From Ehretia macrophylla (lineage: Eukaryota; Streptophyta; Magnoliopsida; Boraginales; Ehretiaceae), in NCBI GenBank assembly GCA_037974665.1, contig CM075765.1, positions 18,179,648 to 18,243,647 on the forward strand: a DNA stretch of 64,000 nucleotides. The letters are read 5' to 3'. Made by a program: the position numbers and the translations under genes. The notes under the pieces were generated by a model that ran no database searches, had not been told where the DNA came from, and was given only the letters and a program-made list of their open reading frames with translations. Below, in pieces: positions 46,123 to 63,676 of the stretch. The stretch's first letter is position 1. Each line of letters begins with the position of its first letter.

Positions 46123-47523
46123 CATAAATGCTTGAATATATATATATATATATATTACATAAACGTTTGAGGAAAGTTAGTGCAAAAGTTTTCCATTTTG
46201 TTACACTCCTTGTACGGATACTAGGCCTGCTGGTGGTTGTGGTGTGCTTGGCGGTGGCGATGGTTAAATAACCACTTCAAGATTAAAATAGTTTGTGGCA
46301 TTTGGGTGTTGAGATACAAGATGTCTTACAAGCGTCTCAATTCTAAATTTACATCGAAATATAAATTGATGTTAACAATACTGATAAATTACATACTTAC
46401 GTTCTTCAAAATACGTAAAATGATTTCAAACATCTGACGAATATAATCATCGTGAAAGAATTTCTTCTCTTATAGATATAATTATATATAATGTTATAGA
46501 CTTATTGTAAAATAAAGTTGAATATACTTATTGACTAAAGCACTATGTCACTAAGTATTTATAAGAAAAATTATATGTACGATTATAAAATTTGTAAAAA
46601 AAAATTGTACCTAAAATCTTTTTTTAAAAATAATATGAAGGGACTTAAAGTTGCAAATTGTAAACTTGTAATATCATAAAAAATATTTGATAACAAGTCA
46701 TTTAATATCAATTTAAGAAATAAATTTGCTACTTGTTATTATTAGTTTGTTAGAAAAAATAGTTACTACGACTTGCTAATTTGTTTTAAAAAAATAGTTA
46801 TTACAACTTACATTGCATGCATAAAGCATAATATTTCTATTTCTTTTAATAAATGAGCTCATTTTGTGCTTAATTTGTGTTGGGCCCGAGTTAGGCTCAA
46901 GATGAGCTTTATCTAGGCTCGAAATGCGCCTTATCTGTGCTTGAGTTGGGCCTGAGCTTGGCTTGAGCTAGGCTAGGCTTCGAATCGGGTTGGGTCAAAA
47001 ATTATATAACCCAACTCGGTCCACCTATATATTGTGGGTTGGACCGAGTCGAACTCATTTTCAACCGAATTAGGCTGGACCAGAATTTTCGTGTGCTGAA
47101 GTTGACTAGGCTTAGCTGGGCCTGTGTCAGCCTAACTCAAATGCCACCTCTAGTTTTGGCGATTCAAATTTTGATACAAGAAAAACATGTTATTTCCAAC
47201 CCTCCTAATATGCCTTTTAGTCATCTATATGATTTCAAGCCTCCTGGTAGGCTCATTGATGGACGTCTTATTATTGATTTCATGGGTATATACTATTTCT
47301 TTCATTATTAAACTTGACATAGATACCTATATTAGGATTTAGTATAACTTTTATTCTTTAGCAACAGCCTTTTTCTTAAGTATTAAGGATATAATCTTCA
47401 TTATGTTGCTTTATTACTATTATTATTTTGTGCATTTTAAGAAGGTAGTTAGTTTCTCTTGCCTCCTGCTTATGTTCATGTAACGATATATAGATCTAAT
47501 AGCAATAGTTTTAATAAACTTAA
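45476..47523 (+). pseudogene. GDSL esterase/lipase pseudogene split by a hAT element
   Basis: ATG at 45,476 opens exon 1 (MDSLDFAKFAYIFYF leader). The hAT element enters just before the catalytic motif: FSFG, then the insertion 45,608-47,152, then FGDSNFDT. A one-base insertion after DT shifts the frame, and GRLIDGRLIIDFMG is readable in the shifted frame before the GT donor at 47,286. The intron (47,286-47,523) runs into the Mutator-like copy at 47,524, and no exon 2 follows. Not functional. Confidence 0.88.
45608..47152. mobile_element. hAT-type non-autonomous element in GDSL exon 1, 1.5 kb
   Basis: Ends TAGAGTTGACATATG and the inverse of TAGAGGTGGCATTTG. Flanks GTTTTGGT (45,600-45,607) and GTTTTGGC (47,153-47,160) are an 8-bp target duplication with one change. 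The interior is related to the element at 42,361-44,260. It contains three (AT)n runs (about 45,857-45,884, 46,075-46,121, 46,135-46,156). No transposase. Confidence 0.9.
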
Positions 47524-48157
47524 GGGTAAATACTTTACATAGTCCCTTAATTTTGGTTTTTTTGATATTTTCGTCCTTTAACTTTGAAAGTATGCCCTTT
47601 TTCCCTTAACTTTGATTTATGAGACGCTGATAGTCCTTTTTACAATTTTTGTCCAATTTTCACCATCAAACGCACGTGTACTGTACGTGCATGTAAAAGA
47701 TGAGCTCTTGCAGGGGTAAAATTGGAACCCCATCTTTGTATGATGTCTTATAAGCATCGGGTCTTTTTACTTTTCTCTGGATTCCATTCCTAATATCCTT
47801 AATTTCTATCTTTCCCAAATCTCTAAATCTCCAAAACCGTTTCTTCCCCAAAATCCCTAAATTCCAAATTCTCTTGGTTTGTTTTGCAAATGGAGATAGA
47901 GACATTTTCGGGAATGCCTCTAGCATACACCTTTTTGGGAATATTTCTAAACTCACCCCGTAATGCATCTTCAATGTCAAAATTTCTAACCCAATTGAAA
48001 AAATGAGTAAAATCGAACGGCTAAACAATCACATGGAGTTAAATGAAAACCACAACAATAATCGAATGGCAGACGGCTAAATAATGTAACACCCAAAAAT
48101 ACTCGCTAAGCAATTTTCATTAAAGAGGAATATGTGTATTACAATAGAACGGCAAAC

Positions 48158-50836
48158 TGATTCCCAAAGGAAAAGAGCCTGAATCTATCAGTCAATTCCG
48201 CCCTATCAGTCTTATTAACGTTTCTGTGAAAATTATTATGAAAGCTGTTGCTAATAGATTAAAGCCGCTTCTTGATACTTGGATCTCACCGTGCCAGAGC
48301 AGTTTCATGCCTGGCCGCTCTACTTTTGACAATGTTGTTCTTTTGCAGGAAGTTGTTCATTCTCTCAAACGTAAACAAGGGAAGAAGTGATTGATGATCA
48401 TCAAGCTTGACCTCGAGAAAGCTTTCGATAAGCTGAGCTGGAATTTTATTCGTGATACTTTGATTCAGCTTTGCCTTCCAGAAAAAACTTCTTTCTCTTA
48501 TCATGTCCTCATTCGAATCTGCTTCTATTCGGATTCTTTGGAATGGTCTTCCTACTGATGCTTTCTCTCCTTTTCAGGGCATTCGGCAAGGCGACCCTCT
48601 ATCTCCTTACATTTTCATCTTATGTATCGAGCGTCTCTCACAACTTATCAATCAGGCTGTGTTGGAAAGTCTTGGCATCCCATTCGTCTTTGTAAGAACG
48701 GTACACCGCTGTCTCATTTGTTCTTTGCTGATGATTTGCTTTTTTCGCAGATGCAACAATGTCCCAAATGCGTACCTTTATGAACATCATCAATCGGTTC
48801 TGCGGAGAGTCTGGACAAGTGATCAATGCAGCCAAATCAGCCATTTTTTTCTCTAAGAACACTGCCCCCCAAATCGTAGCTGAGGTGTGTTCTTTGAGTG
48901 GTTTTCAGTGTACTCAGGACCTTGGTCTTTACCTTGGAACTCCGATTCTTCATTCTCGTATGGGTCGTGGCACATACAAGCATATTATCTCGAAAGTTCA
49001 GTCCCGCCTTGCTAGTTGGAAGAGGAATGTTCTGTCTATTGCTGGAAGAATAACTCTTGCTAAATCTGTGATCTCTGCTCTGCCAACTTACACTATGCAC
49101 ACTGCATCTATTTCTATCCAGACCTGCAACACAATCGATAAGCTCCAACGCAATTTTATTTGGGGTTCAACTGAGGAAAAGCGAAAAATTCACTGGATTG
49201 CTTGGGATCGTTTGTGTCGCCCCAAATCTACTGGTGGTCTTGGGCTTCGACTTTCCAGTTTAGTCAATGAAGCGTTGCTTGCAAAGCTTGGCTGGAAGAT
49301 TCTGAATGAACCACATCTCTTGTGGGTGAAGATTATCAAGGAAAAATACTTTCAAAATGATTTTCTGAATTACAATGGAAAACCGACTGATTCTTCAACG
49401 CTTCGCAGCATTTTTAAGGGTCGCACCCTCCTCAAGAATGGGCTTCGATGGGTTGTTTGCAATGGTAAGACGACCAAATTCTGGTGTGACCAGTGGGTTA
49501 GAAACGTTTCCCTTGCAGATGTTTCCCTTGTCCCTATCCCAGAGGATGAACGTGACCTTACAGTGGATTGCTTTGTGAAAATGGATGGCTCGTGGGACTA
49601 GGATCGCTTCCACCATAGACTCCCAATCTTGTACATTCTTCTTATCGCTAATCAGAAAGTTTGGTTGGATGACCCACGTGATGACTTTGTTAGTTGGGCT
49701 TTGAATCCTGGAGGGGACTTCTCTGTGGCTTCAGCTTTTTCCTCTGCCGCTTCCTCTCATGATAGTTCTGGGATTCTTTGGGATAATCTTTGGAAACTCA
49801 ATTGTCCTCAACGCATGAAGACCTTCCTTTGGCAAGCAGCTCATCAAAGATTGGCCTCTCGTTCTCAACTTGTCATTAGAAATATTGTCGGATCGGCAGA
49901 TTGTTTGATTTGTGGAGCTGCCTATGAGGACACTGAGCATGTCCTTAAGTTTTGTCCTCGCGTTAAAAAGGTTTGGGAGGCTCTTATTCCTCTTTCTTTG
50001 CGGATTCCCTTCTTTCAGTCTAATTGGCAAGATTGGATCAATTTAAACTTGAAATGTAAAACTCCTTGCCATGGTTCTGTTTGGAATGTTGTTTTTCCGG
50101 TGGCTGTGTGGCTTATTTGGAAATAGCACAATGACACTCTTCTTAACAATAATAATCACACACAATATTCTCATATTGTGGCTTCAATCAAGAAGACTGT
50201 TGGTGTTGTTCTTGAAGCTTGGAACCATCATAGCAAGCAGAGTGTTCGAAACCACAAGCTGACTGAAATTGGTTGGATCAAACCTTTGACGGGATGGAAG
50301 CTTAATATTGATGGTTGTGCCAAAAGTAATTCAAGCCTCGCTGGTGCTGGTGGCCTTCTTAGAGACACTAATGGTGATTGGATTGAGGGTTTTGCTATTA
50401 ACTTGGGTATTGCTTCTAGCTGTAGAGCAGAGATTGTAGAGTAGAGATTATTGTCCTCTGGGAAGGTTTGCGCATGGATGAGTCCATGAATGCTACAAAC
50501 TTGGTCATTGAAACGGATCATCATTTGTTTGTAGTCTTATTCATGATAGTATTCCTTTGTCCAACCCTTCTAGACCCCTGGTGCAAGATTACAGGCAGAT
50601 TCTCGCTCGCCATGACGACTTCAGGCTTGTTCATGTGTATCGTGAAGCGAACAGTTGTGCCGACTTGCTAGCAAACTTTGGGTTTCACCAACCTTTTGGG
50701 TCATTTAGAATTGTTGCCATTCCGAGCCAATTGAGTGTACTCCTGGAAAGAGACACGATGGGTGTAATGTCACCCCGGCTAGTTCCTGCTTAGTCTTGGC
50801 TCTAGCCTCCTTCTCATCCAAAAAAAAAAAAAAAAA
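48158..50836 (+). mobile_element. 5'-truncated LINE (L1-type) retrotransposon
   Basis: Ends in an A run (about 50,820-50,836). Flanks are GAACGGCAAACTG (48,147-48,159) and GAACGGCAAACGG (50,837-50,849), a 13-bp target duplication with one change. The element begins inside the reverse transcriptase, so the first ORF and the endonuclease are missing, as in most LINE insertions. Confidence 0.93.
48160..50793 (+). pseudogene. LINE ORF2 remnant: RT, zinc-binding and RNase H regions
   Basis: Reverse transcriptase motifs in order: FRPISLINV (48,195), LDLEKAFD (48,407), GIRQGDPLSPYIF (48,579) and a FADDLLF box near 48,725 that lies in another frame, because of at least one frameshift. An in-frame stop precedes LDLEKAFD. 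The downstream frame 48,759-49,601 has LASWKRNVLSIAGRITLAKS. The zf-RVT-type region at 49,790-49,990 shows CPQRMKTFLWQ and a Cys-x2-Cys to His-x3-Cys pattern (CLICGA, EHVLKFC). The RNase H start LNIDGCAKSN lies near 50,310. All are known parts of plant L1 ORF2. Not translatable as one protein. Confidence 0.9.
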
Positions 50837-50957
50837 GAACGGCAAACGGCTAAACAATGTAAAACAATTATTTCCAAAAAATCGACACTAAAACCACAAA
50901 AGGAATTAAAAAAAGAAACTAAAATAAAACTTCCTATATTTCCCATCGGGTTTTGTA

Positions 50958-52865
50958 TGTCCAAACCTCTAATACTAGTACTCATATTCAGCAAAAAAAT
51001 ATTTGTACTCATAACTAGATTTTAAATTTGTCTCAACAAAAATATCGTTATTACAATTTAACTTGATTGATAGTAATTTCTCTTCGCACAATATTTCATT
51101 TGTTTGCTTTTGGTTAATTTGTAATAAGCGATCAAATACTCATATGAGTACTGTTAAAAATAATAAATAAATATATTAATAATAAAAAAAGAAATAATGA
51201 AAAGCCAAATACGGGTTGGCTACCTAGCATGCAATCATGCTTTTCCTTCATAAATGCAATTTAAATGCTTCGGACCGAATCTACATATATAATAGCTCTT
51301 TTTGTAACTGTTTAAATTATTATATAAAATGATAGATTAATATAGTATCAGATTTTAGGTTATCAAAAAAGTATTGAATTTAAATATCACAGTCACTCAT
51401 TTAAAACAAAAAAGAAATACTATTTACATGGAAAACTCAAAACAAATCCAACATGCCTGTGAGTAGACATTAAATATAATAAATCTATCTTTAAAAATTT
51501 AAACTCTTAAATCGAGTGTTGGTTTAATAATTATTCCTTTAAACTACATCGCCATGAACCTTTAATTCAGGGGCAGAGGCACCTAGGGGATAGGTTGGTG
51601 CAAAATAACGTTAAAAATTTTATGTATTTTTTTAAAAAAAAATTAAATATCTATGTATTTTTAGTTAAAAAAATTAATTAACCTCAACTAGAAAAAAATG
51701 TACTCATATAGTTAAAAAATTATTTATTTTAGCCCCCAAGCAGCCCCATTGGCCCAGAATAACGATAAAAAATCTATGTATTTAAAAAAAAAAAAAATTA
51801 AATATCTATGAATATTTTAGTTAAAAAAATTAATTAGCCCCCATTAAAAAAAATATATACTTATATAGTTAAAAAATTATTTATTTTAATCTCAACTAAA
51901 AAGATTTCCTAGGTTCGGAACTAACCTTTATACAAGAAAATTTGAAAGATAGTACCATGTTTTAACCTTATTCTCATGTTCGTTATGGTTGATAGTTTGA
52001 CGTAATGCGCTGCTTTTTGATAGCCAAATCAACAGTAGGTGATGGCTATAATTACAAGATCATGATCTATCTCCCAATTAATATTTTATTATAACATTTT
52101 AATATTGTATCGCAATTAGTTATTTTAATTTTTTATTATAAAAAAATAAGAAAAAAAGTGAAATGTAATATATTTTGAGCAAAATAAATAAAAAAATATA
52201 GTATTAAAATATTAGAATAAAGTACTAATTAAGAAAGAATCTTAATCGATAGTCACAAGTGCAAATAATTTATTTTTTCTTTCTTTTTTGGTCAGGACAA
52301 GTGTGAGTGTGTTTTTTTTTTTTTTTTTGTCACAAGTGCAAAGAATTAGACTTTCAGTAATATGGAAGGATTGAATTACTAAATTTGTTCCACCACAATC
52401 AACATCTTACTCCCCTTCACACAAAGCCACCTTAGACAGAAAAATACGAATTCTTTTTTTTATTTTTGGTCAAAGAAAAATACAAATTCTTGTTTGAAAG
52501 AATTTTTTTATGAGTTTGACTCATATGTATCGTACTATTAAATACACGTGTGACATTTGAACTGACACATAAATCATATTTTAACTGAAGGTTCACATTT
52601 AATTTTATTGTGCACTTAAATCGGATCACATGATAATTTTTCCCACGTCATATGTATCCAATTTTAGAAACGAAAAAATAACCACTTAGTTTTTACGCCA
52701 CCGGCCACGAGTCATATTCGCCATCATATTCTGATCCATATTACTATTTTGTGAACATCAAAAAATAAAAGAAACTGAAAAAACATAAAAGAGAAAATAA
52801 ATTATTTTTTCTCTAAAAAGTTTCCCGTAAATCACTTTTGGCTGTTTTGCTTCAACGTGCCATTT
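50958..52865. other. AT-rich intergenic upstream of UGPase, with a tandem repeat
   Basis: No gene. A unit beginning AATTAAATATCTATG at 51,641 recurs at 51,796 (period about 155 bp), both followed by TTAGTTAAAAAAATTAATTA and TAGTTAAAAAATTATTTATT. A T tract lies at about 52,313-52,329. The distal promoter of the UGPase gene is presumably here. Confidence 0.5.
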
Positions 52866-52871
52866 GTTGGC

Positions 52872-52879
52872 TATATATA
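52872..52879 (+). promoter_or_regulatory. TATA box of the UGPase gene
   Basis: TATATATA, 125-132 bp before the start codon. Transcription probably starts about 30 bp downstream, near 52,905. The leader then contains a CTT microsatellite (52,929-52,953) and CTCTCTCTAGATCG repeats, a CT-rich leader common in strongly expressed plant genes. Confidence 0.65.
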
Positions 52880-53003
52880 CTCACGCACGTTACTCTCATC
52901 TCTTCAGTTACACTCTTTAAGAACACTTTCTTCTTCTTCTTCTTCTTCTTCTTTGATTTGCTTACAGTTTCTCTCTCTAGATCGATACTCTCTCTAGATC
53001 GCA

Positions 53004-59267
<6,264 letters not shown>

Positions 59268-59352
59268 AAGGGTTGGTCTCAAGTCACAGACGCCCCTGAG
59301 AGTTGATTAATGCAATTTTTTTTGTATTGAAGCTTCGTGAGATCTGATAGGA

Positions 59353-59362
59353 AATAATAAAT
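59353..59362 (+). promoter_or_regulatory. Likely polyadenylation signal of UGPase
   Basis: AATAATAAAT, about 90 bp after the stop codon, is the nearest AATAAA-like element, followed by a T-rich region from about 59,430. Confidence 0.45.
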
Positions 59363-59399
59363 GGACAATTTTGTTTTGCCTTGTGAGTGTCCACACGAG

Positions 59400-60923
59400 G
59401 GCATGTGGCTAAACTCTGGCTACTATTCTTTTTGTTGTATTTTTTTCATTCTTTTATTTTTTTCAGTCAATCCCTTTTTGTTGTATGATCTGCTGAAAAA
59501 CAGTGATGAGTTAATATGAAAGTTCAGTTTTTCCAGGATATCATTTATTTTGCCCTCATGCTTTGTGCTCTGAAGATACTGCATAACATCATCTGCATTA
59601 TAAAAATTTTGGGTCAGTCTAGACTGGTTCATCTACACATCTTGATCCCACTAATACTTGGAAAACTAACATTAATTTTAAACTGTTCGTCCAGAATCAC
59701 TTTTCATTTCATTTGTGTAATTTCACTTCTGGTTTTAAATTTTCGAAAGATCCCCCAAAACACCTTAGTTGAGCCATGATTTATGCCTTAACTTTTGTTT
59801 CCCTTTTTGTTCCCTATGAGAAATCTGTCAAACAATGCACGAGGTTGGCCTAATCTAACTCGAACCTTGTTCATTCGACAAATAGTAATAACACTAACAA
59901 ATAATATAATATTATTATTAATAAATAAATTATATCAATATTAATATTAATAATTAATGATAATGATAAGGATTGTCTTTTTGTTGTAATATACATGTTA
60001 TGGTATGAAAGAGTATTATGGTTATGGTTGTTTGGTAAATAGTAATAATAAGTATTATTATAATATTCATAAATTACATAAATAATAATAATAATAGTAA
60101 TAATAACAACAACAACAACAGCAACAATAAAAGGATTGTCCTTTGTTACTATATAAATGATGTGTTTTGAAAAGGCATTTTGGTAATTTGAATAGTTAAT
60201 AAATAATAAATAATATTCCTAAATAATAATAATTATAATAATAATGATGGTGATAATAAAAATATTTGAAATAATGATAATAATAATAGTTAACTTTTGT
60301 TATTGTATACATATTATATTTTGAAAAAGATATGCCCCATTAATAGTTAACTTTTGTTATTATATACACTTGTATTATCCAAAACTAAAATTTGTCCATC
60401 AAAACTTTATGTCTATGGGCTCCGTCAATTGGGCTTTGAAACTTTTTCCTTTTTGAAATAAAATTTGGTCAGAAATTGGTGTTTGAAATGAATAAGCAAG
60501 TTTGGGCCCATTTCTGATCAAACACTTCAAAATTTTCTATGCATATTTTTTCTTCTTCAAAATTTTAGATTATACTTTCAGTAAAAGGTTTAACTGTTGT
60601 ACTCTTCAGGCTTATTGCAGAACACATTCTCAGGTATATATGCCCCATTAAAATTATTCACAGGTTTCTATGTCGATATTTTATTTTTTTTAGTCTAATT
60701 TTGATATAAATTTTTGTTTTAGCGGGTGAATTTTAATGCTATGAATGGGTCAGGCTAATTGGTTTCCACTATTTTTCACATTGAAGGCTGATTATACACG
60801 TTGTATGTGATTTTGATTAATTTTCACGGGTTGGGTTCTCTACTATTGTTCATACGGGATTCACGTTCAATGTGTTTGCAGACTAGTAGTTCGAATCATT
60901 ACTCTCTGTCCCTCTGTATTTGT

Positions 60924-60925
<2 letters not shown>
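59400..60925. other. AT-rich intergenic, UGPase to ARMC7-like gene
   Basis: No gene. 59,880-60,300 is rich in ATAATAATA-type runs, including an (AAC)n stretch near 60,105. An AGTTAACTTTTGTTAT-TATACA unit occurs at about 60,288 and again at 60,338. Nothing else recognised. Confidence 0.5.

Positions 60926-61011
<86 letters not shown>
60926..61011. repeat. Compound (TA)n(TG)n microsatellite upstream of the ARMC7-like gene
   Basis: About 27 AT units followed by about 16 GT units, ending only 78 bp before the start codon of the next gene, so it probably lies in its promoter or leader. Frames through it are low complexity. Confidence 0.92.
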
Positions 61012-61013
<2 letters not shown>

Positions 61014-61088
61014 TGATTTTTATTGGTCTAAGGAGTTTTTGTTGAGTAAGCTTTTCTATGTATCCATTTTAGGCTTTGCAGCTTGCAT

Positions 61089-63676
61089 ATGTTCACTAAT
61101 AGTAGGAGGCAAGAAGAGCGAACAGGAAAATATGGAACCCCAAGGGTGGAGTATCTTCAGGTATAATATGTCATCAGCCATTTCGAAAAGTAACCCCTTT
61201 ATTTTGGTATAATTATGGTATCATATAATGTGTAATCAAAATAATGTTATTGTGAAGACGTGCTAGGCGTGCATATCAGCGAATAGATATTAAGAGCGTA
61301 GTTCATATAGTTCTACATATTAATGAATATATTTTCATTGTTTTCGTGAGCTGCAATAACTTTTGACTTCTATTTTTAGGAATTAGTGACACAATTCCAG
61401 AATGCATCAAGTGAAGGTATGTAGTCTAAACATTTGAATGAGAATTCTTTGTTCGGAACCATTAATTGGATTGCAATTATACTTTCATGATAGAAACTTT
61501 CTTCTGCTCATAATGTCAAAGAAGAAAAGAACAATACTCATTGCTTTAAGTGTAGTATAAATAGAATGAAAACGCAACTTACAATCGAGTAACTAGGGAA
61601 ATGGTGCCTGGAAACTCTTTTTCAGTTCCACCCCTTTAAGTTTTGTGGAGGGTACAGCTAGGTATAAATTCCTTTATGCAATTATCACAACAACAAATTG
61701 GAGAACAATGCATGTCGAGACTGTACTAAAGATGCGAAAAGTTAAGGCTTACCATTCGTTCAGCGTGGTAGGTTGATTTGGCATGCAATTGAGCATAAAC
61801 GATATGTCAATTTACAACCTAATGTTCTTTGCATCTAATTAATATAATTAAGTTTTTTTGTTCCTTCAGCATGTGGGGGTCATATTTGAGTTCCCATCAT
61901 TTGCTTCCTCCTTTATCAAAGAATGGTTGGTCGATTGAAAGTTTTTTATACATGATTTTGCCTTTTTAGGCTAGTTTCTTAAGGCCAATTTTATTATGTA
62001 CAGATATACTTATACACATATCTTACGTAGTTGTCTGTTGCCTCCTTTTTGGCATTTAATCCGGAGGATATAAATTCTGAACTTTTCAATTAATGGCCAT
62101 ACATTTAGATTTTCAATACAAAAAGAAGAATCACCAATATTTGCCTTAGTGATGCAATTGTAGGCTACTTGAGCTTCAATGATAGACTTACTATTCATAT
62201 TGCATGAGTTTTGCAGTATCAAATTATATATACATCTGTGAATTGTGGAATTATCCAACTTTGTAGAGAAGTTATCAATGATCGACACTGGGGACCTAAT
62301 GATTTTAATAATAAATAATGTTTCAGTATTTAGATACGTCAATCAGTATCTAGCATTGATAGTCCATCAGTCTGAAAAACGCATGAGATGGTTGGCTATT
62401 TGAGTAGTGCAGCTGCAAAGCTATCATATTCCAGAAACTCTATGCTCAATTTAGCATGGTATTGCACATGATTGACCTTACCTCTTAGTTGAAGTTCATG
62501 GCAGCAAGATTTCATTCCTACTTCAAGCTTGTTTTCATTGTATCATGCCCTCTTATGTCTTAAAATTCTGGTGCAAAAAAACACCTTCATTTGTAAATGT
62601 CTAGCAACTTCTAAATGGAATATCACTCCAAATCGCCATCAAGAACTTGTTCTTGAGATGCATTTGCAATCTTAACCAGCTTTTGTTCAAGGTGCCACAC
62701 CCATAGATCTTGAGATCATCTCTTGCTGGGTCAAGTTTGAAGAATCATGTCTTTCTAAAATGAGGTTGAGATTAAAGACTAAGAATCAATTTGCAAAGTT
62801 GTCAGGCCATCTGCAACAAAGATAGTTAAGACATTTTGACTCTGATTCTGCAGTGGCTGTCTCTTGAGTTTGTTCTGTCTTGATTCTCAACAGCAGGTTG
62901 TTTAAAGGATAGTTTTTGGGTCCTTAGAAAATGCATTGCAATGTCAACTTTTTGCTTCTATATTTTCTCCATTACATTCTGGATAGTATATACTAAGGAA
63001 TGTGTTATGTGATCTTTCATTCCATGGTATGTTTTCTTTGTACAATGAGAATTTGGTTTTAGGGTCCCGCATAAAGCTTGTCTGTTAACATCTCTGTGAA
63101 ACTCTTAAATAGTTTTATAGCATGGCCCTGATATATTTTCCTCATGGCTCTGATATATTTTCCTCAATGTGATGATGTACATGACTCTTTGGAATTCATT
63201 TAACCAATAAATGTTCACTCTTACAGAGACAAAGGAGAGGAGTGTTGCTAATTTGGCGAATTTCGCGTATGATCCTTACAATTATTCTTATTTGCGCCAG
63301 GTCCAGGAACTTTTGGGTCTTTTAAGTGGTTAATTAATTATTGGTCTCTTCTCTTTGCCGCATAAGAAATTATTTGTGGTGTTAACAGCTTAATGTTTTG
63401 GAACTTTTCCTGGACTGCATAACTGAGCCCAATGAAAGAGTCGTGGAGTTTGGTATTGGGGGAATCTGCAATTCTTGTGCTGGTAGGGCTCTTTAATTTA
63501 TTTTCTTCTTTTTCTATATTTTATGGAGAAACAGTGGGAGTCAGCAGCTATCATAAATAGCTAATATTATATGTTTTTGCATGTGGGTTACAGATCCAGC
63601 AAATGCTGCAGTTGTTGCTCAATGTGATGGGATCCCTCTTGTCATTCAATGTTTATCAAGTCCTGTTAGAAATACG
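61089..63676 (+). CDS. ARMC7-like armadillo-repeat protein (5' part; continues beyond the window)
   Basis: Five exons are visible: 61,089-61,160; 61,380-61,416; 63,227-63,300; 63,389-63,482; 63,594-63,676. All have AG and GT borders and fitting phases (360 nt, 120 codons so far). The N-terminus [20 protein letters not shown], then [57 protein letters not shown] and [15 protein letters not shown], match the small conserved armadillo-repeat-containing protein 7 family of plants and animals, usually about 180 residues, made of ARM helices. Its precise role in plants is not settled. The remaining exon or exons lie beyond 64,000. Intron 2 is 1.8 kb. Confidence 0.9.
61417..63226 (+). other. Intron 2 of the ARMC7-like gene
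   Basis: 1,810 bp without another exon that I can see; the minus-strand frame at 62,010-62,342 shows no domain. A duplicated CTGATATATTTTCCTCA word occurs near 63,128 and 63,148. Confidence 0.6.

Larger units (their letters stand above)
47524..50957. mobile_element. Second copy of the Mutator-like element, interrupted by a LINE
   Basis: Starts GGGTAAATACTTTACATAGT, directly after TAAACTTAA (47,515-47,523) in a GDSL intron. Up to 48,158 and again from 50,837 to about 50,957 it is the inverse of the 41,546-44,590 element, for example TTCTCTTGGTTTG, GGAGATAGAGACATTTT-like text and CCATCGGGTTTTGTATG. It is truncated at about 50,957 without a second terminal repeat. The LINE sits between. Confidence 0.8.

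Noticed and set aside
46075-46156. (AT)n runs considered as a satellite or CRISPR-like array
   Set aside because: Simple dinucleotide repeats; no spaced unique segments. The organism is a plant, so a CRISPR array is not expected.
62010-62342. 110-codon minus-strand frame
   Set aside because: Lies inside intron 2 of the ARMC7-like gene; no start context or domain.
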